Shown here one piece after another: positions 15,176 through 21,628 of a stretch of DNA of 27,079 nucleotides. The position numbers and the translations under genes are program-made. The stretch's first letter is position 1; each line of letters begins with the position of its first letter. Source of the stretch: Chloroflexota bacterium (GTDB taxonomy: Bacteria > Chloroflexota > Dehalococcoidia > Lucifugimonadales > JACPCL1); contig JACQUI010000038.1 of NCBI GenBank assembly GCA_016210395.1, positions 1-27,079 of the forward strand, written 5' to 3'. Below the pieces are notes generated by a model. That model searched no databases. It saw only the letters and a program-made list of their open reading frames with translations, and was not told the origin of the DNA.

Positions 15176-15559
15176 ATGGCGCGTGTAGCTGGAATAGACA
15201 TCCCTGACAACAAACGCGTGGAGGTGGCCTTGCGCCGCATCTACGGCATTGGGCCGGTCAACGCTCTGAAGATCCTGGAAGATGCCGGCGTAAGCGGCAA
15301 TCCCCGGGTAAAAGACCTGGCGGAGCATGACCTTGACCGCATCCGTGAGATAGTGGACAAGCAGTACAAGGTGGAAGGCGACCTGCGCCGCGACGTGAAC
15401 ATGAACATCCGGCGGCTCATGGATATTGGCGCTTACCGGGGCAGCAGGCACCGTCAGGGGCTGCCTGCCCGCGGGCAACGGACAAGGACCAATGCCCGGA
15501 CAAAGCGAGGCGAACGCAAGACCGTGGCCGGACGCCGCCGCACCGTCGGCAAGAAGTAG
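15176..15559 (+). CDS. rpsM: 30S ribosomal protein S13
   Basis: S13 forms intersubunit bridges from the 30S head and contacts P-site tRNA. The 127-residue product starts MARVAGIDIPDNKRVEVALR, has the helix-hairpin-helix-like IYGIGPVNALKIL, and ends with the basic tail containing RGSRHRQGLPARGQRTRTN and ARTKRG. AGGAG lies just upstream of ATG 15176. Length is normal. An 85-nt spacer with a long hairpin separates it from rpsK. Confidence 0.97.
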   Translation: MARVAGIDIPDNKRVEVALRRIYGIGPVNALKILEDAGVSGNPRVKDLAEHDLDRIREIVDKQYKVEGDLRRDVNMNIRRLMDIGAYRGSRHRQGLPARGQRTRTNARTKRGERKTVAGRRRTVGKK

Positions 15560-15574
15560 TCCGCAGTAGCAATA

Positions 15575-15624
15575 GAGCCGGCGCGGGGAGCGAGCGATCT
15601 CGTCCCCCCCGGCGGCTCATCAAG
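15575..15624 (+). promoter_or_regulatory. Long GC-rich hairpin in the rpsK leader with shared 3' motif
   Basis: Three nested helices form one rod: GAGCCG (15575-15580)/CGGCTC (15613-15618), GGGGA (15585-15589)/TCCCC (15603-15607) and CGAG (15591-15594)/CTCG (15599-15602) around a CGAT loop. The 3' foot contains GGCGGCTCATCAAG (15611-15624). A 13-of-14 match, GGCGACTCATCAAG, occurs at the 3' foot of the first hairpin after rplM (19613-19626). The absence of a T-run argues against a terminator. Confidence 0.5.
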
Positions 15625-15644
15625 AGGAATACCAGGAGCAGCAA

Positions 15645-16028
15645 ATGGCACGAAGGCCAGCCAGAAGACGTGAACGCAAGTTTGTACCGCGCGGCAAGGC
15701 GTACATCCAGTCCACGTTCAACAACACGCTGATTACCGTCACCGACCCTGAGGGGAATGTGATCTCCTGGGGGAGCGGTGGGACCGCCGGCTTCAAGGGC
15801 GCGCGCAAGGGCACGGCGTTTGCCGCCCAGCGCGCCGCCGAGGTGGCCGGAAGGCGCGCCGCTGAGAACGGCGTCCGGCAAGTAGATGTCTTTGTCAAAG
15901 GCCCAGGCGCGGGACGAGAAGCCGCCATCCGCTCGCTTCAGTCCGTGGGCATATCCGTGACAAGCATTCGAGACGTGACCCCAATTCCTCATAACGGGTG
16001 CAGGCCGCCAAAACGCAGGCGCGTGTAA
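15645..16028 (+). CDS. rpsK: 30S ribosomal protein S11
   Basis: S11 lies on the 30S platform near the E-site mRNA. The 127-residue product starts with a basic stretch (MARRPARRRERKFVPRG), then shows AYIQSTFNNTLITVTDPEGN, WGSGGTAGFKGARKGT, and the C-terminal PIPHNGCRPPKRRRV that is nearly invariant. AGGAG at about 15634 supports ATG 15645. It sits in the usual rpsM-rpsK-rpsD-rpoA-rplQ order. Confidence 0.97.
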   Translation: MARRPARRRERKFVPRGKAYIQSTFNNTLITVTDPEGNVISWGSGGTAGFKGARKGTAFAAQRAAEVAGRRAAENGVRQVDVFVKGPGAGREAAIRSLQSVGISVTSIRDVTPIPHNGCRPPKRRRV

Positions 16029-16063
16029 GACGGCTTCCCTAAGCGAAGCGATTGCTGCAAACG

Positions 16064-16084
16064 GGTCCTCCCCCAAGGAGGGCC
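16064..16084 (+). promoter_or_regulatory. Hairpin in the rpsD leader
   Basis: GGTCCTCC (16064-16071) pairs with GGAGGGCC (16077-16084) over 8 bp (one G-U) around a CCCAA loop. It lies about 10 nt upstream of the AGGAG of rpsD, within the 78-nt gap between rpsK and rpsD. S4 controls the alpha operon in some bacteria, but this hairpin does not resemble the known pseudoknot, so a regulatory role is only a guess. Confidence 0.35.
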
Positions 16085-16106
16085 AGGGACAGATTCAGGA
16101 GTAGGA

Positions 16107-16736
16107 ATGGCAAGGTATACAGGACCATCGTGCCGGCTCTGCCGCAGGGCGGGGGAAAAGCTCTTCTTGAAAGGGGAGCGTTGCCACACCGCCAAGTGCG
16201 CCATCGAAAAGCGGCGGCGTGCGCCCGGCGCCAACGCCCAGGTGAACCGCCGCCGGCTCAGTGACTATGGCATCCAGCTCAAAGAGAAGCGCAAGGCCAG
16301 GGTCATGTACGGCGTGTTGGAGCGCCAGTTCCGGCGCTACTATGAAGTGGCGCGAAAGAACCCGCAGGCCACTGGCTTGATGTTGATGCAGTTGCTGGAA
16401 CGCCGGCTGGACAACGTGGTATTCCGCCTCGACTTTGCGGAGTCCCGCAACCAGGGACGCCAGATGGTCATGCATGGGCATTTCTTTGTCAACGGCAGGA
16501 AAGTTGACGTCCCTTCCTACAACGTGAAAGAGGGGGATGTCATTTCCTGGAAGCCCAGCAGCCGGGATAATGAATACGTGAAAGCCATGGTGCAGAATAT
16601 GCCGCGCAAGCCGGTGCCTGCGTGGCTGACCCTGGATGCCGCCAACCTGCAGGGCACGGTTGCCCGATACCCGGGCGCTCAGGAGCTGGATGCGAACATC
16701 GAGTCCCGCCTGATCGTTGAGTTCTACTCGAAGTAG
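16107..16736 (+). CDS. rpsD: 30S ribosomal protein S4, zinc-binding form
   Basis: S4 nucleates 30S assembly and affects accuracy. The product is 209 residues, a normal length. Four cysteines in the N-terminal domain (C9, C12, C26, C31) mark the zinc-binding type. The S4 RNA-binding domain follows (QLLERRLDNVVFRLDFA, SRNQGRQMVMHGHFFVNGRK). The end, NIESRLIVEFYSK, is typical. ATG 16107 has AGGAG about 8 nt upstream. Confidence 0.97.
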   Translation: MARYTGPSCRLCRRAGEKLFLKGERCHTAKCAIEKRRRAPGANAQVNRRRLSDYGIQLKEKRKARVMYGVLERQFRRYYEVARKNPQATGLMLMQLLERRLDNVVFRLDFAESRNQGRQMVMHGHFFVNGRKVDVPSYNVKEGDVISWKPSSRDNEYVKAMVQNMPRKPVPAWLTLDAANLQGTVARYPGAQELDANIESRLIVEFYSK

Positions 16737-16778
16737 GCCGTGCCGGCCTTTCCCCCTCGACGAGGGACGGGCCAGGGG

Positions 16779-16795
16779 CGGGCGGTTCGCGCCCG
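16779..16795 (+). promoter_or_regulatory. Hairpin in the rpoA leader
   Basis: Within the 138-nt gap between rpsD and rpoA, CGGGCG (16779-16784) pairs perfectly with CGCCCG (16790-16795) around GTTCG. A CCCTC/GAGGG element (about 16755-16766) lies before it and a small CGGT/ACCG stem after it. No clear promoter was seen in the gap. The rpoA binding site AGGAGG starts at 16861. Confidence 0.3.
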
Positions 16796-16874
16796 TGGTA
16801 TTGGGGTATGGGCAGCGGTTTCTGACCGGTGGATGTGTGGCCGGGCGGCGCGTGGTTTTTAGGAGGATACGATT

Positions 16875-17933
16875 GTGACAACGGTGGCTACGATGGTTGA
16901 AAAGCCTCGGCCAGAAATCAAGACTGAAGAGTCAACCTCTGGGTACGCCCGCTTTAGCATCGGCCCCCTTGAGAGGGGCTATGGCATGACGTTGGGCAAC
17001 CCGTTGCGCAGGGTGCTGCTGAACTCAATCCCAGGGACGGCCATCACGTGGGTGAAGATAGATAACGTGACCCACGAGTATTCCACTGTCCCGCTGGTGA
17101 AGGAGCAGGTAGCCGACCTCTTGTTGAATTTCAAGGCCATCCGGTTGCGGTCAATGGTTGACCGCCCGGGCAGGCTGCGTCTCGAGGTGAAGGGCGAAGG
17201 AGCGGTGACGGCAGGCGACATCATGGCCTCAACGGATTTCGAGGTTGTGAACCCGGAGTTGCACCTGGCGACGCTTGACTCTCCTGACGCGAAGCTGGCT
17301 GTGGAGTTCAACGTGGAACAGGGGACGGGCTACATGCCGGCAACCGGCGAGAGTGGGTTGCCAATAGGCGTGTTGCCGGTGGACGCTATCTATTCCCCTG
17401 TCCGGCGGGTCAACTACGCTGTGGAGCGCATGCGCGTGGGACAGGTGACCGACTACGAGCGCCTGGTCCTGGAAGTGTGGACGGATGAGACGATAACCCC
17501 AAGCGAGGCGCTTTCCAAGGCGGGGCAGGCGTTGCTGGACCGGTTCTTCTTGTTCGCCAACGTCGGCAAAGGCGCAGGGACCGAGGGCGAGCAGCCGGCT
17601 CCCTCCATAGCGATCCCGGCAGATGTGTACAACACGCTGGTGGAAAAGCTAGAGCTTTCCGCCCGCACGCTGAATTGCCTGAAACGCGCCCACCTCAACC
17701 GCGTCGGCGAGATTCTTGAGAAGGACCGCTCGGACCTGCTGAAGATCCGCAACTTTGGTGAGAAGTCTTTGGAGGAGTTGTGCGACCGCTTGGAGGCGCT
17801 GGGGCTTATGCCGCCGGAGGCCAAGCTGCGTCTCAGCCCCAAGGACAAGTCGGAGCGGGCAGACGAAGAGGAAGCTGATGCCGGTAGCGAAGGCGACGGC
17901 GCCGACGACGGCGAGAATGACTCGGAGGAATAG
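16875..17933 (+). CDS. rpoA: DNA-directed RNA polymerase subunit alpha
   Basis: Alpha forms the dimer on which RNA polymerase assembles, and its C-terminal domain contacts UP elements and activators. The 352-residue product shows the N-terminal domain motifs RFSIGPLERGYGMTLGNPLR RVLL (split here by a space), the assembly region, and the C-terminal domain LELSARTLNCLKRAHLN with IRNFGEKSLEELCDRL. The last ~28 residues form an acidic tail (mostly Asp, Glu, Gly), longer than in common alpha subunits. Start is GTG 16875 with a perfect AGGAGG at 16861-16866. rplQ follows after 2 nt. Confidence 0.97.
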   Translation: MTTVATMVEKPRPEIKTEESTSGYARFSIGPLERGYGMTLGNPLRRVLLNSIPGTAITWVKIDNVTHEYSTVPLVKEQVADLLLNFKAIRLRSMVDRPGRLRLEVKGEGAVTAGDIMASTDFEVVNPELHLATLDSPDAKLAVEFNVEQGTGYMPATGESGLPIGVLPVDAIYSPVRRVNYAVERMRVGQVTDYERLVLEVWTDETITPSEALSKAGQALLDRFFLFANVGKGAGTEGEQPAPSIAIPADVYNTLVEKLELSARTLNCLKRAHLNRVGEILEKDRSDLLKIRNFGEKSLEELCDRLEALGLMPPEAKLRLSPKDKSERADEEEADAGSEGDGADDGENDSEE

Positions 17934-17935
17934 CG

Positions 17936-18286
17936 GTGAGGCATCGCATTGACGGAAGGCATTTCAACCGGCCGCCGGACCAGCGCAAGGCTCTGTACCG
18001 CAGCTTGGTGCGGGCGCTGCTGCTGAATGAGCGCATTCAGACCACTGAGGCCAAGGCCAAAGAGATTCAGGGCATGACGGAGCGCATGATTACCTACGGC
18101 AAGAAGGGCACCTTGCACCACAGGCGCGTCGCCTTGGCCCGCTTGCCGGACCGGGAAACCGTGGCCAAGGTCTTCGATGACCTGGGCAAGCGGTATGCCC
18201 AGCGCGCTGGGGGATATACCCGCGTGCTGAAGCTCGGGCCCCGCAACGGCGATGGGGCGGAGATGGCCATCATCGAGTTGGTCTAA
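17936..18286 (+). CDS. rplQ: 50S ribosomal protein L17
   Basis: L17 lies at the tunnel exit of the 50S subunit. The 116-residue product starts MRHRIDGRHFNRPPDQRKAL and contains RIQTTEAKAKEIQGMTERMI, then YTRVLKLGPRNGDGAEMAII, which are standard. The start is GTG 17936, with GGAGGA at the end of rpoA as binding site. Next comes a 77-nt gap before truA. Confidence 0.97.
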   Translation: MRHRIDGRHFNRPPDQRKALYRSLVRALLLNERIQTTEAKAKEIQGMTERMITYGKKGTLHHRRVALARLPDRETVAKVFDDLGKRYAQRAGGYTRVLKLGPRNGDGAEMAIIELV

Positions 18287-18346
18287 GGCCGCAGTTCCCA
18301 AACGGTTAAGGGAGGCCAGGCACGGCGGCGGGCCGATGAAGCGATA

Positions 18347-18361
18347 GGGGTGAAACACCCC
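18347..18361 (+). promoter_or_regulatory. Hairpin covering the truA ribosome-binding region
   Basis: GGGGTG (18347-18352) and CACCCC (18356-18361) form a perfect 6-bp stem with an AAA loop. It ends two bases before the truA ATG at 18364, and its 5' arm is the only G-rich candidate ribosome binding site nearby. Melting by upstream ribosomes or initiation from another site would be needed for efficient translation. Confidence 0.4.
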
Positions 18362-18363
18362 GG

Positions 18364-19164
18364 ATGGACCTTCACAGAAAAATAGCCCTGGTGGTGGAGT
18401 ACGACGGCACGGCCTACGCCGGCTTTCAGTTGCAGCGAAACGCGCCGTCCATTCAAGGAGAGTTGGAGAAGGCGGTCACGCTCCTGACACAGCAGCAGTC
18501 CCGCGTACAGGGCGCAGGAAGGACCGATGCGGGCGTCCACGCAAAGGGGCAGGTTGTGGCCTTCGGTACACACTCCGGAATCCCCTGCGAGTCAGTGGTC
18601 ACTGGCCTGAACCACTTCCTGCCAAAGGACATTGCCGTCCAGCAGGCGTATGATATGCCAGTGCGGTTCGACCCCAGGCGGCACGCCCGGAGCAGGCGGT
18701 ACCGGTACATGCTCCTCTGTCGAGGTATGCCTGGGCCGCTGGACGAGCGGTACGCCTTCAGGGTATCCGAGCCGCTGGATGAGCGGGCCATGAGCGCCGC
18801 CCTGGGGATGGTCCGGGGGACCCATGATTTCGCGGCCCTGGCAAGTTCGCCTGGGCCGGGCAAGGCAACGATACGCGAGGTGTACGACGCCTCGCTGTCG
18901 CGAGAAGGCGAACACATACACATTGAAGTAGAGGCAAACGCCTTCCTCCCGCACCAGATGCGGCGAATGGCCGGCATGATCGTGTCGGTGGGCGCAGGCC
19001 GCCTGACCCTGGAAGGGGTTGGGGCGCTGCTTGAAGGGAATACGGAATCTGAATTCATGAAGTTTGCGCCGACGTTGCCTCCGCAGGGCTTGTGTCTCAT
19101 CAAAGTAACCTATAAGGATTTCCCTCCCGATGAATATCAAACGAAACAAGACCTACAACGCTAA
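18364..19164 (+). CDS. truA: tRNA pseudouridine synthase A
   Basis: TruA converts U38-U40 in the anticodon arm of tRNAs to pseudouridine. The 266-residue product starts near the family pattern KIALVVEYDGTAYAGFQ and has the catalytic motif GRTDAGVHA with D55. C-terminal features include ANAFLPHQMRRMAGMIVSVG, also conserved. The 3' end overlaps rplM by 35 nt, so the two genes are likely co-expressed. truA next to rplM-rpsI is a common arrangement in Gram-positive-like gene orders. Confidence 0.96.
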   Translation: MDLHRKIALVVEYDGTAYAGFQLQRNAPSIQGELEKAVTLLTQQQSRVQGAGRTDAGVHAKGQVVAFGTHSGIPCESVVTGLNHFLPKDIAVQQAYDMPVRFDPRRHARSRRYRYMLLCRGMPGPLDERYAFRVSEPLDERAMSAALGMVRGTHDFAALASSPGPGKATIREVYDASLSREGEHIHIEVEANAFLPHQMRRMAGMIVSVGAGRLTLEGVGALLEGNTESEFMKFAPTLPPQGLCLIKVTYKDFPPDEYQTKQDLQR

Positions 19165-19588
19165 GCTTGACGAAGTGGGCGGAGGCTGGGTTGTGGTGGA
19201 TGCGGCTGACAAACCGTTGGGCCGCGTGGCTGCCGAGGTCGCCCGTGTGCTTATGGGGAAGCACCGGCCCCAGTACACGCCTTACCTGTTGACGGGTGAT
19301 TACGTCATCGTGGTGAACGCCGCCAAAGCGGTGGTCACGGGGAACAAGGCCGCTGACAAGTTCTACTACCACTACTCCGGCTACCGGGGCGGCCTCACCA
19401 AGACCTCCTACGAGGATATGCTGGAGAGGCACCCGGAGCACGCGCTCCGCAAGGCGGTCAAGGGCATGTTGCCCAAGAACTTCCTTGCAGTGCACATGCT
19501 CAAACGCCTGAAGATCTACCCTGGCCCTGACCATCCGCACCAGGCGCAGGTGGCCGGCAGCCAGAAGGAAGAGGCGAAGGCCTCGTAA
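19130..19588 (+). CDS. rplM: 50S ribosomal protein L13
   Basis: L13 is an early 50S assembly protein. The product (152 residues) shows WVVVDAADKPLGRVAAEVAR, GKHRPQYTPYLLTGDYVIVV, YYHYSGYRGGLTK and VKGMLPKNFLAVHMLKRLKI YPG (split here), then a short hydrophilic tail. ATG 19130 lies inside truA with AAGGA about 15 nt upstream. In most genomes rpsI follows closely; here a 233-nt spacer intervenes. Confidence 0.97.
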   Translation: MNIKRNKTYNAKLDEVGGGWVVVDAADKPLGRVAAEVARVLMGKHRPQYTPYLLTGDYVIVVNAAKAVVTGNKAADKFYYHYSGYRGGLTKTSYEDMLERHPEHALRKAVKGMLPKNFLAVHMLKRLKIYPGPDHPHQAQVAGSQKEEAKAS

Positions 19589-19693
19589 CGCCGGGCCCGG
19601 AAGGGCCCGTGCGGCGACTCATCAAGTGTGCCTTCCCGGGCGGGTGCAGGGAGCGCAGTTCCCTGCCGGGGGCCGCTGGGGGTGTTCCCCAGC
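19589..19693 (+). promoter_or_regulatory. Structured rplM-rpsI spacer with three hairpins
   Basis: Hairpin 1: CGCC-GGGCCC (19589-19598), GGAA loop, GGGCCC (19603-19608), four-base bulge, GGCG (19613-19616). Hairpin 2: GCAGGGA (19646-19652)/TCCCTGC (19660-19666). Hairpin 3: GCTGGGG (19675-19681)/CCCCAGC (19687-19693). The foot of hairpin 1 begins GGCGACTCATCAAG (19613-19626), nearly identical to the rpsK leader motif. The rest of the gap (to 19821) shows no gene; a weak promoter-like pair (TTGCCG and TACATG near 19727-19754) is too poor to call. Confidence 0.45.
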
Positions 19694-19821
19694 GCCTCTG
19701 GGCGGGTGGATGGGTACAAACGTCCTTTGCCGGCCGAGAATAGGCAAATACATGGATTATCGGGCAAGGCCCATCAACTGGAACGGGCAGCCGGAACGGT
19801 GGCCCAGGAGCGCAACAGGAC

Positions 19822-20220
19822 ATGATGCAGCAAGACCACTACTATCACGGCGTAGGGCGGCGGAAGTCGGCCGTGGCGCAGGTGCGCCTGTACACGCAAC
19901 CCGGGGGCATTGTCGTTAACGGCAAGCCTCTGGAGGAGGCGTTCCCCTGGGTGACGTGGCAGGACATCGTCAAGGAGCCGCTGAAGGTGGCCGAGGCCCT
20001 GGACAAGTACAGCGTTCAGGCGAAGGTCGCAGGCGGTGGAGTTATGGGGCAGGCGGGCGCGGTGAGGCACGGCATCGCACGCGCCCTTGCGGAGCTGGAC
20101 CCAAGCCTGAAGACGCCGTTGCGGAAGAAGGGCTTGCTGACCAGAGACTCCCGCGTCAAGGAAAGCAAGAAGTATGGCTTGAAGCGCGCGCGCAAGAAGC
20201 AGCAGTACAGCAAGCGCTAG
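19822..20220 (+). CDS. rpsI: 30S ribosomal protein S9
   Basis: S9 reaches into the P site with its C-terminal tail. The 132-residue product shows YHGVGRRKSAVAQVRLYTQP, VAGGGVMGQAGAVRHGIARA and the tail DSRVKESKKYGLKRARKKQQ followed by YSKR, which is characteristic. The start is ATGATG at 19822, behind AGGAG and AGGA; either Met could be used. A strong intrinsic terminator follows, marking the end of the ribosomal transcription unit. Confidence 0.97.
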   Translation: MMQQDHYYHGVGRRKSAVAQVRLYTQPGGIVVNGKPLEEAFPWVTWQDIVKEPLKVAEALDKYSVQAKVAGGGVMGQAGAVRHGIARALAELDPSLKTPLRKKGLLTRDSRVKESKKYGLKRARKKQQYSKR

Positions 20221-20241
20221 CCTTCTCAGGTACGCTATACT

Positions 20242-20279
20242 ACGGGCGTTCCGGTCATGCCGGGACGCCCGTTTTGTTT
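20242..20279 (+). terminator. Rho-independent terminator after rpsI
   Basis: ACGGGCGTTCCGG (20242-20254) pairs with CCGGGACGCCCGT (20260-20272) across a TCATG loop, with a single T-G wobble, and is followed by TTTTGTTT (20272-20279). It lies 21 nt after the rpsI stop. This is a classical intrinsic terminator on the plus strand. Confidence 0.88.
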
Positions 20280-20308
20280 CCCGGCGTGGCAACTACAGAG
20301 GCCGCAAA

Positions 20309-21247
20309 ATGACATCCCGAAGTCATGTCCTGCCGCCGGTCTTCCTCGTGTTCCTCATCCTGGCTGCCGCCGTACTGGCCGGCTGTGGGGGCGGGGGCGC
20401 GAGTGAGTCAGCCCCTCCGCCGGGTGGTGGCGGCAAAGGCAACAGCGGGTTCTTGGCCGACCGCCCTGCGCCGGACGCGCTGGACCGGCTGATTGTTCGG
20501 AACGGCTCTATCACGGCCTACGCCGACAACGTTAGCGCGGCACTGGACGGCGTCGCGGGCCTGGCGGGCGAGCTGGGCGGCTTTGTGGTGACCTCAAGGA
20601 TAACCGGCGAGGGGGAGAGCCAGTTTGCCTCTGCTACACTACGTGTGCCTTCAGAGAGATTCGACGAGGCGCTGAGCCGGATACGCTCCCTGGCAGCCAA
20701 GGTTGGGGACATGACTACCTCCTCCGAGGACGTCACGGAGGAATACGTTGACATGCAAGCCCGCCTGAGCAACTTGGAAGAGACCGAGCAGGAGTTCGTG
20801 CGCCTGCTGGAGCGCGCTCAGAACGTGACGGACGTCCTGTCCGTGCAGCGGGAGCTGAACACAACGCGAGGGGAGATCGAGCGGACGAAGGGGCGGATTC
20901 AGTACCTGGAACAGACGGCTGCGATGTCCCTTATCAACGTGAGCATCCTGCCGACGGTGGCGGCCAAGCCCATTGTCAGGCGGGGCTGGAGCGCGCTGGA
21001 CACCGCCCGGGAGTCATTGAGCGCCCTTTCCTCTTTTGCACAGGGGCTGGCGGACATTGCCATCAGGCTTGCGATCTTCGGGCCGGTGTGGGCGCCCCTG
21101 GCCGTGGCGACGGCGCTCCTGGCGCGCTGGTGGTCCCGCCGTTCCCGGACTCCTGACGCCCGGCCTTCGTGGCTGCCGCCCGCTCCGCCGCCAGGCGCGT
21201 CTGCCGGACCTGGCGCAGCGGCGGCGCCCCCGGGTGACGCGACCTAG
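20309..21247 (+). CDS. DUF4349-like membrane-anchored lipoprotein
   Basis: The 312-residue protein starts with a hydrophobic signal segment and lipobox LAGC, with C26 as the predicted lipid-modified residue. A flexible Gly/Pro linker follows. The body has the pattern I associate with DUF4349: strand pairs around FVVTSRITGEG and ASATLRVPSERFDEAL, then DVTEEYVDMQARLSNLEETE leading into a coiled coil (about 145-205, with VLSVQRELNTTRGEIERTKG). A second membrane helix is predicted at about 250-275 and a Pro/Ala-rich tail ends the protein. It should sit at the outer face of the membrane. Function is unknown; members are usually annotated only as DUF. Its ribosome binding site is weak, and it starts 29 nt after the terminator. 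Confidence 0.8.
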   Translation: MTSRSHVLPPVFLVFLILAAAVLAGCGGGGASESAPPPGGGGKGNSGFLADRPAPDALDRLIVRNGSITAYADNVSAALDGVAGLAGELGGFVVTSRITGEGESQFASATLRVPSERFDEALSRIRSLAAKVGDMTTSSEDVTEEYVDMQARLSNLEETEQEFVRLLERAQNVTDVLSVQRELNTTRGEIERTKGRIQYLEQTAAMSLINVSILPTVAAKPIVRRGWSALDTARESLSALSSFAQGLADIAIRLAIFGPVWAPLAVATALLARWWSRRSRTPDARPSWLPPAPPPGASAGPGAAAAPPGDAT

Positions 21248-21280
21248 TCCTTGCTTGGCTAAGTTCACGTAGAGTTGTTC

Positions 21281-21342
21281 CCGTTCCTCCTGAGCTTGTC
21301 GAAGGACGCCGCTCCGTGGTTCGACAGGCTCACCAGGAACGG
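21281..21342. repeat. Imperfect inverted repeat, dispersed palindrome type
   Basis: The left arm (21281-21303) and right arm (21320-21342) are 23 nt each and pair at 20 of 23 positions around a 16-nt loop. Key cores are GAGCTTGTCGAA and TTCGACAGGCTCA. This core is familiar from palindromic repeats scattered through many environmental bacterial genomes; that link is from memory, not a search. Confidence 0.7.
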
Positions 21343-21454
21343 AGTTTGATGACGCGTTCTTTCGCAACGAAGTAACTGGGGTAGTCAACATGCAACGGAC
21401 ATGACGCCGCCGTGTTCTTACGCGGTGGCGAGTTGCGCAACAGAAATACGTTCA

Positions 21455-21481
21455 TAGGGGCAGGTTGCAAACCCGGCCCTA
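21455..21481. repeat. Imperfect inverted repeat
   Basis: TAGGGGCAGGTT (21455-21466) pairs with AACCCGGCCCTA (21470-21481) at 10 of 12 positions with a 3-nt loop. It resembles another type of intergenic palindrome, with a GGGGCAGGTT core. Confidence 0.55.
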
Positions 21482-21495
21482 CGTCCCAAGCCCTC

Positions 21496-21530
21496 CACAA
21501 GAAAAGCTCGGGACGCGTGTCCCGAGCTTT
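21496..21530 (-). terminator. Perfect palindromic hairpin, possible minus-strand terminator
   Basis: AAAGCTCGGGAC (21503-21514) and GTCCCGAGCTTT (21519-21530) pair perfectly over 12 bp with a GCGT loop. Read on the minus strand, the stem runs into CTTTTCTTG, a reasonable U-run; on the plus strand only TTT follows. It could therefore end a minus-strand transcript or, less likely, serve both directions. Confidence 0.5.
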
Positions 21531-21584
21531 GGTGTTCCAGCTATGCTTCTGTGGGGGCCGGCGCTCCTTGGTCTTGGCTCGCTC

Positions 21585-21628
21585 CTGGGGTTGGCAACCC
21601 CAGCGGGCCGCTCCAGCATTGCCGGAGC
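21585..21628. repeat. Two adjacent hairpins
   Basis: CTGGGGTT (21585-21592) pairs with AACCCCAG (21596-21603). Next, GCTCC (21610-21614) pairs with GGAGC (21624-21628), with an inner GC/GC pair. They may belong to a structured RNA on the minus strand. Confidence 0.4.

Noticed and set aside
19589..19616. Reading the hairpin after rplM as an intrinsic terminator
   Set aside because: The stem is strong but no T-run follows, and rpsI downstream would be expected to share the transcript.
20236..20241. TATACT resembling a -10 box between rpsI and the terminator
   Set aside because: It shares CGCTATACTA with the map promoter, but no -35 is found at 16-18 nt and the terminator hairpin would lie directly downstream.
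21014..21391. Minus-strand ORF of 125 residues
   Set aside because: Part of it is a translation of the dispersed palindrome and the rest is antisense to the lipoprotein gene.
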